In this document: piece after piece, positions 7,696 to 16,473 of the stretch
How the letters are laid out: each line of letters begins with the position of its first letter
Numbering within the stretch: the first letter of the stretch is position 1
DNA from: Blautia sp. SC05B48
GTDB lineage: Bacteria > Bacillota > Clostridia > Lachnospirales > Lachnospiraceae
Reading direction: 5' to 3'
Assembly (NCBI RefSeq): GCF_005848555.1
Contig: NZ_CP040518.1
Span: 1,921,001 to 1,985,000 of the forward strand
Length of the DNA stretch: 64,000 nucleotides
Notes under the pieces: generated by a model
Database searches by the model: none
What the model was told of the DNA's origin: nothing
What the model saw: the letters and a program-made list of their open reading frames with translations, nothing else
Made by a program: the position numbers and the translations under genes

Positions 7696-8613
7696 TTATC
7701 CCCTCCTTTTCAGGCTCATATAAGCCAGAGATTCATAACCTTTGGCAGTGGCACAGATATCATCAAGGATGGTAACTCGTGATTTGTCATACGCTCCAAA
7801 GTTACGGATCAGGCATCCACCGCCTCCGACCACATACAGGCGCATCAGGCCAGGATTGTATTCATATTTGCGGAGCGTGGCAAAAATATCTGTGACATAC
7901 TGTCTGGCAACAGCAGTAATACAATCCAGATAAGACGCTGAAATGTCAGCGGTTCCAAACCGCAGAATCTGCTCTACGGTAGATTCTTCAATCTTTACTC
8001 CGAAGTTGTCCAGAACAGCGTTTTTAGCGGCAATCATGCATTGGTTTACGCCAAACTTTTCTGTCCAGCACCGGCTTTCCTGTGCTTTCTTATTATTGAT
8101 ATACAGAATGTTCATGGTTCCGTTGCCGATATCTGCAAGAAGATTTGTCCCCTTGAAATCTCCAAGTCGGTTTACGATAGCCGGATATCCCTGCGGGTAA
8201 AGGCTGCATCCCACAAAACGGAGATGATACTCTTTGCTGTTAAATCGGTAATGGACTTCTGGATTCTGGAGCAGATAGGAACGGAAATCTTCTCTCTGGT
8301 TTCTGATCCATGTCAGAGGAAGCCCGGCAGCCAGATGAACGTCTGCTTCACGGATGGAAAAGACATTCAGTTCCCTTGCAATCGCCATGAGAGTTAGAAG
8401 ATAATATTCTTCGTCCATAGCTTTATCTGGGATAAATTCTTTGTGTCCTTCGCCAATCCGGTAGTAAATGCCGTTATATTCCAGAATATTCCCGGTGAAG
8501 ATGGGTTCTGTTTCATAGGCTTTGATTCCGGTTGGTGTGACGGTATTTGCTGTTTTCATGTTGCCGTAGCCGTGATCTACAGCAATGATTTTTGTGTTTC
8601 TGAGTTCTCGCAT
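7696..8613 (-). CDS. ParM/StbA-type actin-like segregation ATPase
   Basis: The 305-residue product starts MRELRNTKIIAVDHGYGNMK, with the phosphate-1 motif DHGYGN. Later it has the phosphate-2-like LLADIGNGTMN and the adenosine motif VVGGGGCLIRN. It should form filaments that separate element copies, with ParR as adaptor. ATG at 8613 has GGAGGTG upstream, and the longer frame to 8862 lacks any RBS and codes atypically. This heads the parM-parR-repA-dnaC operon. Confidence 0.85.
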   Translation of the reverse strand: MRELRNTKIIAVDHGYGNMKTANTVTPTGIKAYETEPIFTGNILEYNGIYYRIGEGHKEFIPDKAMDEEYYLLTLMAIARELNVFSIREADVHLAAGLPLTWIRNQREDFRSYLLQNPEVHYRFNSKEYHLRFVGCSLYPQGYPAIVNRLGDFKGTNLLADIGNGTMNILYINNKKAQESRCWTEKFGVNQCMIAAKNAVLDNFGVKIEESTVEQILRFGTADISASYLDCITAVARQYVTDIFATLRKYEYNPGLMRLYVVGGGGCLIRNFGAYDKSRVTILDDICATAKGYESLAYMSLKRRG

Positions 8614-8826
8614 AAAAAACACCTCCATTTTCGTATTGATTAATTCAGCAGGCTGTACCGGTGTGGTACTGCTTTGCTGTGAGATAAGCATACGAAAGTT
8701 GGAGGAAAAAGACATTGAGGGAAAATTGAGTTGGAATTGAAAAATAGGATATAATTTTGTAAAATAGAGCAATTTCTTTAGTTTTTTATAGCCCTGCATT
8801 TTTTTGTTATAAACGTTCATTAAATG

Positions 8827-8855
8827 TTGACATGTTATTATATAAATGGTAAAAT
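8827..8855 (+). promoter_or_regulatory. Sigma-A-type promoter toward the ABC transporter cargo
   Basis: TTGACA (8827-8832) and TAAAAT (8850-8855) are separated by 17 bp. It points at the leader remnant and the ABC-2 genes. Confidence 0.65.
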
Positions 8856-8949
8856 TGTACAATAAAATGTGGAAAGTTGGATGGAATTTATTGAATTATA
8901 ATAAAACTAATCGTACTTAACTGGCGGCTTATGTATTTGTAGAACTTAG

Positions 8950-9033
8950 AATAATAGAAAATTTAAAATATTATCAATTTTTACAGCTGTTGCAATGCTT
9001 TCAGTAGGAACAACAGTTTTTGCAAGTCCTTAA
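8950..9033 (+). pseudogene. Remnant of a secreted peptide or protein leader (signal peptide only)
   Basis: In one frame, between a stop at 8947 and TAA at 9031, the sequence reads a basic start (NRKFK), then ILSIFTAVAMLSVGTTVFASP and stop. This is a standard Sec signal peptide with an A-x-A-like end (VFAS). There is no ATG, GTG or TTG at the start and the mature part is missing. It directly precedes an ABC transporter set, so it may be what is left of a bacteriocin or other exported peptide gene. Confidence 0.45.
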
Positions 9034-9150
9034 CTGTTGTTTGATAAGGAGTGTAGTTTTATACAAATAGTGATATTATTGCAAAAAACTAGGATTTTAT
9101 AAAAATAAAAAAATCAAGTCTATAGCTGTTTGAAGTGAGGAGAAAAGCGT

Positions 9151-9906
9151 ATGAGAAATGTGTTGGCAACGGACATAAAAAACAATATTCGAAGCATTCG
9201 CTTTATTTTGGGGATTTTTCTAATCGTTTCGGCTACCCTGATGTCTGAGCATGAGATGTTGCAGAAGATCATAAATGCAGGCGGATCTGCAGAAGGACCA
9301 GGCTGGTTCGTAGCATACACCTATTGTATGAACAGCGTTAATATGCTTCTGTTTGTTCCCATTGCTGTTGCTTTTGCGGGTGGAGAGAATACGGAGGCTG
9401 AGCTGCACAGTCGTTTTTTTCTGTTCAGTTATATCCGTTCAGGGAGAAAACAGTATCTCGTAGGAAAAGCAGCAGGATTGTTGGTCTCCGGAGGTTTGAC
9501 AGCTTTTTTAGCCATGGTGTTCCTTCTTGTAATCTGTATACTGAGGTTCGGTCAGTATCCTTCTCTGATTGACGGAAATTATGAGATGGCAGTGCTTGTG
9601 GGCAGAACGGCGGTAAGCTTTCTGAGATTGTTTTTAAATGGCGCTTTTTGGGCGCTAATTGGCGGTACGTCGGCTGTCATAACAAAAAATCGCTATATGT
9701 CCTATGCCGTTCCTTTTATTCTTTATTATGTCCTGACCGTATTTCAGGAGCGTTACTATCAAAAAGCATTCTTTCTGAGTCCCCGCTATTGGGCGGCGTC
9801 TATTTACTACAATGATATCTTCTGCATTGCTATATTAGCGGTTGGAAGTTTTTTAACGGCACTGATCTTTATGTGCGCAATAGAAAGAAGGTTGCGGTAT
9901 GCGTGA
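9151..9906 (+). CDS. ABC-2-type transporter permease subunit 1
   Basis: This 251-residue integral membrane protein has about six hydrophobic segments (for example FILGIFLIVSATLM, VNMLLFVPIAVAFAGG and LTAFLAMVFLLVICIL). It lacks any ATPase motif. It overlaps the next permease gene by 8 bp, and an ATPase gene follows, so the three form one transporter. Such sets act in bacteriocin self-immunity or peptide and antibiotic efflux. ATG at 9151 has GAGGAG upstream. Confidence 0.75.
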   Translation: MRNVLATDIKNNIRSIRFILGIFLIVSATLMSEHEMLQKIINAGGSAEGPGWFVAYTYCMNSVNMLLFVPIAVAFAGGENTEAELHSRFFLFSYIRSGRKQYLVGKAAGLLVSGGLTAFLAMVFLLVICILRFGQYPSLIDGNYEMAVLVGRTAVSFLRLFLNGAFWALIGGTSAVITKNRYMSYAVPFILYYVLTVFQERYYQKAFFLSPRYWAASIYYNDIFCIAILAVGSFLTALIFMCAIERRLRYA

Positions 9907-10792
9907 TATTAAACAGGCTTTTTGGATTGCAGGCCAGAATTTCTATGGATGGAAAAAAAGTCCGAGGATCTGGATGACCTTTATTTTGGCAGCTATATTA
10001 TGTCTGATGCTGTCGGATCAGATTATTTCCCATGCGATAAAATATGAGACAATCCTTCAGGTATTCGAGCCGTTTATTTGGACATATGGGGATGCATCCT
10101 CTGTTATGCTGTCCTCCCTGCTTTTAATCCTGCTCTTTGCGGACATGCCATTTATCAGTCAGGCAACTCCGTATTGGCTTGTACGCACAAAACGGAAGAT
10201 ATGGCTTGCGGGTCAGATTATCTATGTGATCCTGGCGACTGTGATCTATAATATTTTTTTGGCTGTGATGCTTGGAATTATGGGAGCTCCCTTTTCCTTT
10301 ACGGGAAATGTGTGGAGCGAAACAGCGGCAATGTTGGGCTATGGCGGTGGGGAGAGCATAACCGTTCCTGTTTCCATAAAAACAATGGAAAGCTCAACTC
10401 CTTATATGTGCGCAGCAATAGTGTTTGGACTTGTACTTTTATATACTCTTTTTATCGCAGTTCTCATGTTGTTTTTAAATCTGGCTGCGGGAAATATGGC
10501 AGGGGTGATCGGTGCTTTTGCAGTCAGTCTGTATGGGCTCCTGCTGAACCCAGATGTTTTCCGGAAACTGTTTCATTTTACAGAAAGTCAGGAATATAGG
10601 GCGAACGTGTTCTGCGGCTGGCTGTCTCCGTTGAACCAAGCTACCTTTCCCATGCACAGCTTTGGTTATGATTACCTGCCAGGGATCGGGATGAGCATGT
10701 TCATATTTGCAATATTAATCATAGCGCTGATCGGCTTGTCAGCCGTCCGAATTAAGGGCTATAATTTCTCTTTTACGCAGACAAACGAATAA
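9899..10792 (+). CDS. ABC-2-type transporter permease subunit 2
   Basis: This 297-residue membrane protein has about six predicted spans (SSVMLSSLLLILLFADM, IWLAGQIIYVILATVIYNIFL, VLLYTLFIAVLMLFL and others). It overlaps the upstream permease gene and ends just before the ATPase gene. Two unlike permeases plus one ATPase resemble the LanEFG-type immunity transporter layout. The substrate is unknown. Confidence 0.72.
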   Translation: MRDIKQAFWIAGQNFYGWKKSPRIWMTFILAAILCLMLSDQIISHAIKYETILQVFEPFIWTYGDASSVMLSSLLLILLFADMPFISQATPYWLVRTKRKIWLAGQIIYVILATVIYNIFLAVMLGIMGAPFSFTGNVWSETAAMLGYGGGESITVPVSIKTMESSTPYMCAAIVFGLVLLYTLFIAVLMLFLNLAAGNMAGVIGAFAVSLYGLLLNPDVFRKLFHFTESQEYRANVFCGWLSPLNQATFPMHSFGYDYLPGIGMSMFIFAILIIALIGLSAVRIKGYNFSFTQTNE

Positions 10793-10804
10793 ATGGAGGG
10801 CAAA

Positions 10805-11446
10805 ATGGAATATGCAATCAGGTTGAAGGGACTGACAAAATCCTTTCAAAAAGAAAAAGTATTAAAGAACATTACCCATGATTTTGAAAAAGGGAAGATT
10901 CATGGGATTATGGGGTTTAACGGTTCAGGGAAAACCGTAATGTTTAAATGCATCTGTGGATTTTTACAACCTGAGAGCGGCACAGTGCTCGTAGGGGGAA
11001 AACAGATCGGGAAGGAGCTGGACTTTCCAGATTCCGTAGGCATTATCATTGAAAACCCTGGCTTCTTTCTGGATCTCAGCGGTTTTGCGAATTTAAAGAG
11101 ACTGGCGTCTCTGAAACACCGTATTTCCGATGACGATGTGAGGGCGACGATGCGTGCCCTAGGGCTTGATCCTCTGTCTAAAAAGAAGGTAGGACAGTAT
11201 TCTCTTGGAATGCGTGAACGTCTTGGTATCGCACAGGCAATCATGGAAGATCCGGAGCTTTTGATATTGGACGAGCCTTTTAATGGTCTGGACAAGCAGG
11301 GGGCAGGAGAGGTCTGCGAGCTTTTGCGGGGATTAAAGGAACGAGGGAAGACTATTCTTATCGCAGCACATAACATGCTGGAGATCGAATGGCTCTGCGA
11401 TACGATCTGTGAGATGGATGCAGGTGTCCTGACGCAGATAAAATAA
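10805..11446 (+). CDS. ABC transporter ATP-binding protein
   Basis: The 213-residue ATPase has Walker A GFNGSGKT (about residues 37-44), a signature QYSLGMRERLGIAQAI and Walker B LLILDEPFNGLD, then the H-loop AAHNM. ATG at 10805 follows GGAGGGCAAA, so it is preferred over the ATG at 10793, which lies in the RBS region. It energises the two permeases upstream. The signature lacks the usual GGQ (LGMRE), as is common in the antibiotic and peptide exporter subgroup. Confidence 0.85.
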   Translation: MEYAIRLKGLTKSFQKEKVLKNITHDFEKGKIHGIMGFNGSGKTVMFKCICGFLQPESGTVLVGGKQIGKELDFPDSVGIIIENPGFFLDLSGFANLKRLASLKHRISDDDVRATMRALGLDPLSKKKVGQYSLGMRERLGIAQAIMEDPELLILDEPFNGLDKQGAGEVCELLRGLKERGKTILIAAHNMLEIEWLCDTICEMDAGVLTQIK

Positions 11447-11464
11447 AAATACGGGGGAAAGAAT

Positions 11465-11539
11465 ATGGGAAAGGTATTAATTAAATGCATTCAAACACCA
11501 ATGCAGAAATATTTTTATGATCGTTCTTTGGATTACTAG
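11465..11539 (+). pseudogene. 24-codon ORF resembling the N-terminus of a peptide-maturation radical SAM enzyme
   Basis: ATG at 11465 follows GGGGGAAAGAAT and encodes MGKVLIKCIQTPMQKYFYD plus five residues, then TAG. The start pattern (IKC, then KYFYD) is like that of radical SAM maturases of clostridial bacteriocin clusters, from memory. Everything after it is missing and a terminator follows. It may be a truncated maturase or a small peptide in its own right. Confidence 0.35.
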
Positions 11540-11546
11540 TACATAG

Positions 11547-11594
11547 AACAGACTGCCTTATACATTAAAATAAATAAGGTAGTCTGTTTCTAAA
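11547..11594 (+). terminator. Rho-independent terminator of the ABC-2 operon
   Basis: AACAGACTGCCTTAT (11547-11561) pairs with ATAAGGTAGTCTGTT (11574-11588) with one G-T mismatch. A T-run and A-run follow. Confidence 0.8.
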
Positions 11595-11701
11595 AAATAT
11601 ACGAAAACGTTAATAGTGTCAGGAAGGTATTTATAAGTTAAAGAGTTTATAATTGAAGTTTCGTGAAAAAGCGACAATTCTATAAGATATATGGAGGAAA
11701 A

Positions 11702-13222
11702 ATGAAAAAAAGTGTTCTAGCAATTATGGTAGGTGCGTTGTGTATTATTCTTTCCAGCTGTCAGGAAACACCAGAGGAGAGTTCGGTAGTCAGCAAAGTG
11801 GATGGGATTAGCGAGGCGGCTGTCTGTGAACCTCTTAAAAAAGGAGAAAAGAGAGAGACAAATGTTCCAACGCATTGGAAATTTGAAGAAAAGAAAAGCA
11901 ACGACCGTGTGGTTATCCAGGCAGATATTAAGTTGGGCGAACAAAGCATTGGCAATCTTCCAGTCATAGAGATGCAAAATCACGAGTTAACGCAGGAAGA
12001 ACTGAATGGATTGATTGATTATTTTACGGACGGTGAGGAACTATATATGCCACAGATGGTGACAAAGGATGCGTATCAGGAAGTGTTAGACAGGATTTCC
12101 AGCAAGGAAGGAAGTTACTTGCAATCAGCATATTCTACATCGATTGCAGGGATTCAAAACGCAACCCGAGAGGGGATGGAGCTTGCACCGGATGAAGCGT
12201 CTGCACCGGAAAAGATGGAGATAAAATTTCAAAAAAAAACAGAGGATCACGGTGTGGAAGCGGCACGGAGTTGGATGAGTACTGAATTGGAAAACACAGA
12301 TACAGAGGATTATTTTACTGCAGATGTGGGCGAGGACAGGAAGGCATATATAGAAGCAGAGCGGTATAATCAGGAAATTGACAATGACAGTAGTTTTCTC
12401 TGGATGGAGGGTTCTAATTTTATAGAAGAAGAAACAATAGAAACTGAGGAAATGCAGAGTGAGTATTACAGTAGCTTTGGCATGGATACCAACGGCTATA
12501 CAGAGAAATTTCATGAACTGGCAGATGCGTATCGAAAGTGCATGGACAAGATCACCTTTACAGAGGAAGATGGAAAGGAACAGGCAGAACAAGTTTTAGA
12601 GGATTTAGGTATCGATGGAATGGGCCTTGTAGATTCTGATCGTACCGTGTGGTTCCCGAATGGCGCATGTTCAGAGCGCAATGGTCTGGGACTTGGTAGT
12701 GATGCTTTGTGGCAGGGAGATCTGGATAGAGGATTACCGGGATATCTGTATTGTTTTTCGAAAAGTGTAGAGGGTATTACTTCAGTTCCTGATGGCGTGG
12801 TTGCGGAAGAAACAGTGGATAGTTATGTGCCTCCGTTCCAGGTAGAAACAATCTCTATTCTGATAACAGAGGAAGGAATTAAATATTTTAAATGGGATGG
12901 GATATCGGAAGAAGTCTGTACGGTGACGGAAAATACAAAGCTTCTGCCTTTTGAAAAAATACAGGCAAAGCTGACAGATCAGATTTTTTATTGGTATTCC
13001 GGAAAAGGCCAGTCTGCCAACGACACTACCGCACTGGAGTATGATGTGGTAAACGCAAAATTGCAGTATACTTATACCACAGCCTATCAGGAGCCGAAAC
13101 ACGCATGGTTGGTTCCAGCATGGATTTTTACTGTCAGGGAAAGTATTGGTGGAAATTCTCTACAGGAGCTTTCTTATGTGATCAATGCTTATGATGGCAG
13201 TGTGATTGGAGAAGCATATTAG
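11702..13222 (+). CDS. Secreted lipoprotein (DUF6034-like)
   Basis: The 506-residue product begins MKKSVLAIMVGALCIILSSC, a lipoprotein signal with lipobox LSSC and Cys20 as the lipidated residue. The mature part is acidic and rich in aromatic residues, and ends with PAWIFTVRES and SYVINAYDGSVIG, resembling Lachnospiraceae DUF6034 proteins. The role is unknown. Its place between an immunity-like transporter and a protease/exporter pair would fit a lipoprotein of LanI type, but it is much longer than known ones. ATG at 11702 has GGAGG upstream. Confidence 0.6.
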   Translation: MKKSVLAIMVGALCIILSSCQETPEESSVVSKVDGISEAAVCEPLKKGEKRETNVPTHWKFEEKKSNDRVVIQADIKLGEQSIGNLPVIEMQNHELTQEELNGLIDYFTDGEELYMPQMVTKDAYQEVLDRISSKEGSYLQSAYSTSIAGIQNATREGMELAPDEASAPEKMEIKFQKKTEDHGVEAARSWMSTELENTDTEDYFTADVGEDRKAYIEAERYNQEIDNDSSFLWMEGSNFIEEETIETEEMQSEYYSSFGMDTNGYTEKFHELADAYRKCMDKITFTEEDGKEQAEQVLEDLGIDGMGLVDSDRTVWFPNGACSERNGLGLGSDALWQGDLDRGLPGYLYCFSKSVEGITSVPDGVVAEETVDSYVPPFQVETISILITEEGIKYFKWDGISEEVCTVTENTKLLPFEKIQAKLTDQIFYWYSGKGQSANDTTALEYDVVNAKLQYTYTTAYQEPKHAWLVPAWIFTVRESIGGNSLQELSYVINAYDGSVIGEAY

Positions 13223-13337
13223 GGTTCAGCGACACTTGAATTTTTATTGACCATAGAATTACAAGGTTTATCATGAGAATAATAAATATGCGATATTTGG
13301 CTTGGATATATAACAGGTAAGAATAGGAATAGTGCAA

Positions 13338-14432
13338 ATGATTAAGCTCGCATTGATTGATAACGGTATACCTTATCATATGAGAAATAACAGGAATCAA
13401 AGGATTGTTCATAAATCTTTTTTGGCTTCTAAATGCGATCCAAGTGAGTATAAAGACGATAAATCATTCCATGGCGCTGTATGCGTCGGAATTATCACAA
13501 GCATATGTAGTGATATAGAATTATGGGACTTGAATGTGACTGACTCTGCAGGAACAACACAGATCACAGTTTTGCTGGAAGCTTTGGAATGGTGTATTCA
13601 AAATAAAATAAAGTTAATTCACATGAGTCTTGGAACAATCAATTATTTTGATATTAAACCCTTATGGATTCAAATAAAAAGATTACTTGATGCTGATGCG
13701 ATTATAGTAGCAGCATATCATAACAGAAATATAAAGACTTATCCAGCTGCATATCCAGGTGTTTTTGGTGTCAGGCAGGATCGTTATGGTCTTTTGGGAA
13801 ATGGTCAAATTCTGTTTCAAGAACAAAAAGGTTATAATATTGAGAATTCTATTATAGCAAATTTTTCGTGGAATGGGATCGTAAATCAAGCCAATAGTTA
13901 TGCGGCTCCTGTTGTCACTGGACATATTGCTACATATTTAAACAGAAAGCCCACAGCAGGATTTGATGATGTTATGGACTTTTTGATGACTATAGCAACG
14001 CATAAATCTGATTATCCGGATATACTAGAAAATGTAATAAGGGATAAAACCAATATAGAGATACCGGTAATTGCCGGTATTGATTTAGATTACGAGGAAA
14101 TGATACAGCTAAAAGTGATGTTTAGTCAGAACGGTTATTACGCAATAAATCTGCAGAAAAATCCTTTAGATGAAAATGTAATTCCTTTAGAATATTATGA
14201 CGATTCCAATGAGTCATTGAACGATATCCTTTATACAGTATATATAGCTTATGAACCTGATATTATTCTTTTGAATCAAGAGGAAGAAATATTTGAAAGT
14301 AGTAAGGCATCAGATATAGATATGTATATTGTGCGTAAAAATAATATGTATGAATTGTATGCAGAAGATCGAATAGGAATCACTTACAATATAGAGGATA
14401 TATATGAGCTTGTTTGTCAATATTTTGCTTAA
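13338..14432 (+). CDS. Subtilisin-like (S8) serine protease without signal peptide, cargo copy
   Basis: The 364-residue protein has Asp8 in LALIDNG, His in KSFHGAVCVG (about residue 50), Asn in VAAYHNRN and Ser in NSYAAPVVTGHIA. The triad is therefore complete. There is no signal or pro-sequence, so it should act in the cytoplasm. A C-terminal extension of about 150 acidic residues follows the protease fold. It directly precedes an ABC exporter gene, as leader-processing proteases of peptide clusters often do. That substrate link is an inference. The start is ATG 13338 or GTG 13332, with only a weak RBS. Confidence 0.7.
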   Translation: MIKLALIDNGIPYHMRNNRNQRIVHKSFLASKCDPSEYKDDKSFHGAVCVGIITSICSDIELWDLNVTDSAGTTQITVLLEALEWCIQNKIKLIHMSLGTINYFDIKPLWIQIKRLLDADAIIVAAYHNRNIKTYPAAYPGVFGVRQDRYGLLGNGQILFQEQKGYNIENSIIANFSWNGIVNQANSYAAPVVTGHIATYLNRKPTAGFDDVMDFLMTIATHKSDYPDILENVIRDKTNIEIPVIAGIDLDYEEMIQLKVMFSQNGYYAINLQKNPLDENVIPLEYYDDSNESLNDILYTVYIAYEPDIILLNQEEEIFESSKASDIDMYIVRKNNMYELYAEDRIGITYNIEDIYELVCQYFA

Positions 14433-14451
14433 CGAATAGTGAGGATGGCAA

Positions 14452-16137
14452 TTGGATATGAGAGAAAATGGGAAAACATGGTATCGAATTTGTAAAATGT
14501 TGTGTGAATATAAAAAGTATTTTCCAGGGATTATCTGTTGCCTTTTGGGTTCATCATTCATAACGTTTATACACCCACTGCTTATAAGACAAATAACAGA
14601 TTGTGGTATATTGCAGAAAAACATGAAATACATTCTTTTATTTTCTGTTATATTAATAATAATTTCTTTAACCCAGCAAGAGTTAAATATAATCCAAACA
14701 AAATTATTTTCAAATGTACATAATCAGTTTACACATTCTCTCTATAAAAAGACTTACTGGAAAATCAATAGGATGAAAATACAGTATTTTGCTGAAAGAG
14801 GAAGTGCAGAGATTATAAATACAATTGGTATGGATATTGATAATGTGTCATCTGTTGTGGATCAGATTACTCAGTTTTCTATATCATCAATTCTCCAAAT
14901 AATAGGAGGAGTAGTTGGGCTGTCCTTATTAGACTGGAAATTAGCAATATTGATAGAAGCAATTATTCCACTGAAATTTATAATAGTGTCCTATTGTGCA
15001 AACAAGAAACGGGAAGTGTTTGAACAGTGGATTGAGGATAAACGAAAGTTTATGAGTTGGTTTGCCGAGTGTATAAATGGAATTCATGAAATGAAGCTCT
15101 GGAATCTGTTTCAGGTAAAAAAATCTCAATTTGAAGGTCTGCAAAAAGATTTGATGGATTCATATAAAAAGAACGCAATGCTAGATGAATATAGTACTGT
15201 CAGTGTTGTAGTAATAGACACGGTTGTAAATGCGTTATTATATATATTAAGTGGGCTTTTTATAATAAAAGGAGAATTCACTATAGGCGGAGCATTTGCT
15301 TTTATTACATATAGTGCATATGTTGTAAATCCAATTTCAGCATTGATAAACATTAAATATTATTTTGCGCAAATTGAGCCATCGGCAAAACGTCTTTTTG
15401 AGTTATGGGGACAACCGGAAGAATTGGAAATGAAATTATGTGAAATGAAACCTGAGAAAATTTATCAAGATAGGGATATGGTTTTTGAAGTAAAAAATCT
15501 TGTCTTTGGTTATGAACCAGGACACCCTATTTTAAATGGTATTTCACTATGTGTAAAAAAAGGGGAACGAATTGCGATCGTAGGAGAAAATGGAAGTGGC
15601 AAATCAACACTTTTGAACCTTTTGGCGGGATTCTACCGGCCACAAAAAGGAATAATAAAATTGTATGGAGCTCCTGTGGAATTGATGGATATACAAGATA
15701 TGAGAAATAGAATTGCGGTTATAAGCCAAAGGCCATATCTATTCCAAGGGACTATAGAGGAGAATGTTAATATCGATGGAAAGGCGTCAAGAGATGCAGT
15801 TGTTGAAGCATGTAGAAAAAGTGGTGCTTTAGGTTTTATTGAAAAATTGGATCATGGATTTGGACAAAAAATTGGACAAGATGGTGCAAAACTTTCTGGA
15901 GGAGAAAGACAAAAGATAGCTGTAGCTAGGGCTCTGCTGAAAAATGCAGACATTTTACTTATGGATGAGGCTACAGAAGGATTTGATGTTGAATCAAATG
16001 AAGCTTTACGTGAGTTATTACATAGTGAATTAAAAAATAAGACTATCGTTTTTATTACGCATAAGTATAAAGAACTGGAAAGTGTTGATAAAGTATATCG
16101 CCTTTCAAAAGGAATTTTAGAATTGGTGCGGAGTTAG
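14452..16137 (+). CDS. ABC exporter with fused membrane and ATPase domains
   Basis: The 561-residue half-transporter has six predicted spans in residues 1-310 and an ATPase domain from about 340. Walker A is GENGSGKST, the Q-loop is ISQRPY, the signature is LSGGERQK, Walker B is ILLMDEAT, and the H-loop is FITHK. No C39 peptidase domain is present, so leader removal would need a separate protease, and one is encoded just upstream. The start is TTG 14452 or ATG 14458. It likely exports a peptide. Confidence 0.82.
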   Translation: MDMRENGKTWYRICKMLCEYKKYFPGIICCLLGSSFITFIHPLLIRQITDCGILQKNMKYILLFSVILIIISLTQQELNIIQTKLFSNVHNQFTHSLYKKTYWKINRMKIQYFAERGSAEIINTIGMDIDNVSSVVDQITQFSISSILQIIGGVVGLSLLDWKLAILIEAIIPLKFIIVSYCANKKREVFEQWIEDKRKFMSWFAECINGIHEMKLWNLFQVKKSQFEGLQKDLMDSYKKNAMLDEYSTVSVVVIDTVVNALLYILSGLFIIKGEFTIGGAFAFITYSAYVVNPISALINIKYYFAQIEPSAKRLFELWGQPEELEMKLCEMKPEKIYQDRDMVFEVKNLVFGYEPGHPILNGISLCVKKGERIAIVGENGSGKSTLLNLLAGFYRPQKGIIKLYGAPVELMDIQDMRNRIAVISQRPYLFQGTIEENVNIDGKASRDAVVEACRKSGALGFIEKLDHGFGQKIGQDGAKLSGGERQKIAVARALLKNADILLMDEATEGFDVESNEALRELLHSELKNKTIVFITHKYKELESVDKVYRLSKGILELVRS

Positions 16138-16440
16138 AGATATAAATTTCTAATAGAACTGAGCCACTATGCATTTGACATATTGTATCAAACAGTAGGT
16201 TGATGACGAGATGATTGTAATGTATCGCAGATTGAACAAGCAGAGGAGCATATTTACAAGTTCTCAGGCATTGATGAAGGCAATATACCTAGACTATAAA
16301 AAATTTGAGATAGGAGGAGCGAAAAGTGTCAAAAAAAGAAAAGTGATCCTTATGTAAACGCTCCATGTCTAAGAAAAAATGGAAATGGACAAGCGCCTAG
16401 TCTTGGAGTGTATCTCAAAACTAGGCGTTTACATTATTGA
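16138..16440 (+). pseudogene. Decayed short reading frames after the exporter gene
   Basis: This gap holds protein-like but broken frames. One reads NVSQIEQAEEHIYKFSG and ends in stop near 16299. Another starts at a GTG after GGAGGAGCGAAAA (16328) and shifts frame at an A7 run. Beyond the run a clean frame reads DPYVNAPCLRKNGNGQAP and continues to a TGA at 16438-16440. Neither is intact. They could be remnants of a precursor peptide or of a deleted element gene. Confidence 0.35.
16394..16430. terminator. Weak hairpin between convergent genes
   Basis: CGCCTAGT (16394-16401) pairs with ACTAGGCG (16420-16427), and TTT follows. It lies between the plus-strand exporter gene and the minus-strand STAND gene. 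The stem is short. Confidence 0.4.
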
Positions 16441-16473
16441 GGCAATATATTTTACAAGTGTTTGTAGGAACCG

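Larger units (their letters stand above)
8614..9150. other. Intergenic region: divergent promoters and a decayed peptide leader
   Basis: This 537-bp gap separates the minus-strand plasmid module from the plus-strand cargo. It contains a plus-strand promoter (8827-8855) and a signal-peptide-like remnant (8950-9033). No intact gene is visible. The A+T content is higher than in the flanking genes. Confidence 0.6.

Noticed and set aside
8614-8862. N-terminal extension of ParM to 8862
   Set aside because: There is no RBS at the upstream start and the added residues are atypical. GGAGGTG lies just before ATG 8613.
16211-16357. 47-codon ORF after the exporter gene as a precursor peptide
   Set aside because: There is no RBS and no leader or core features, and another frame over the same bases looks more protein-like.
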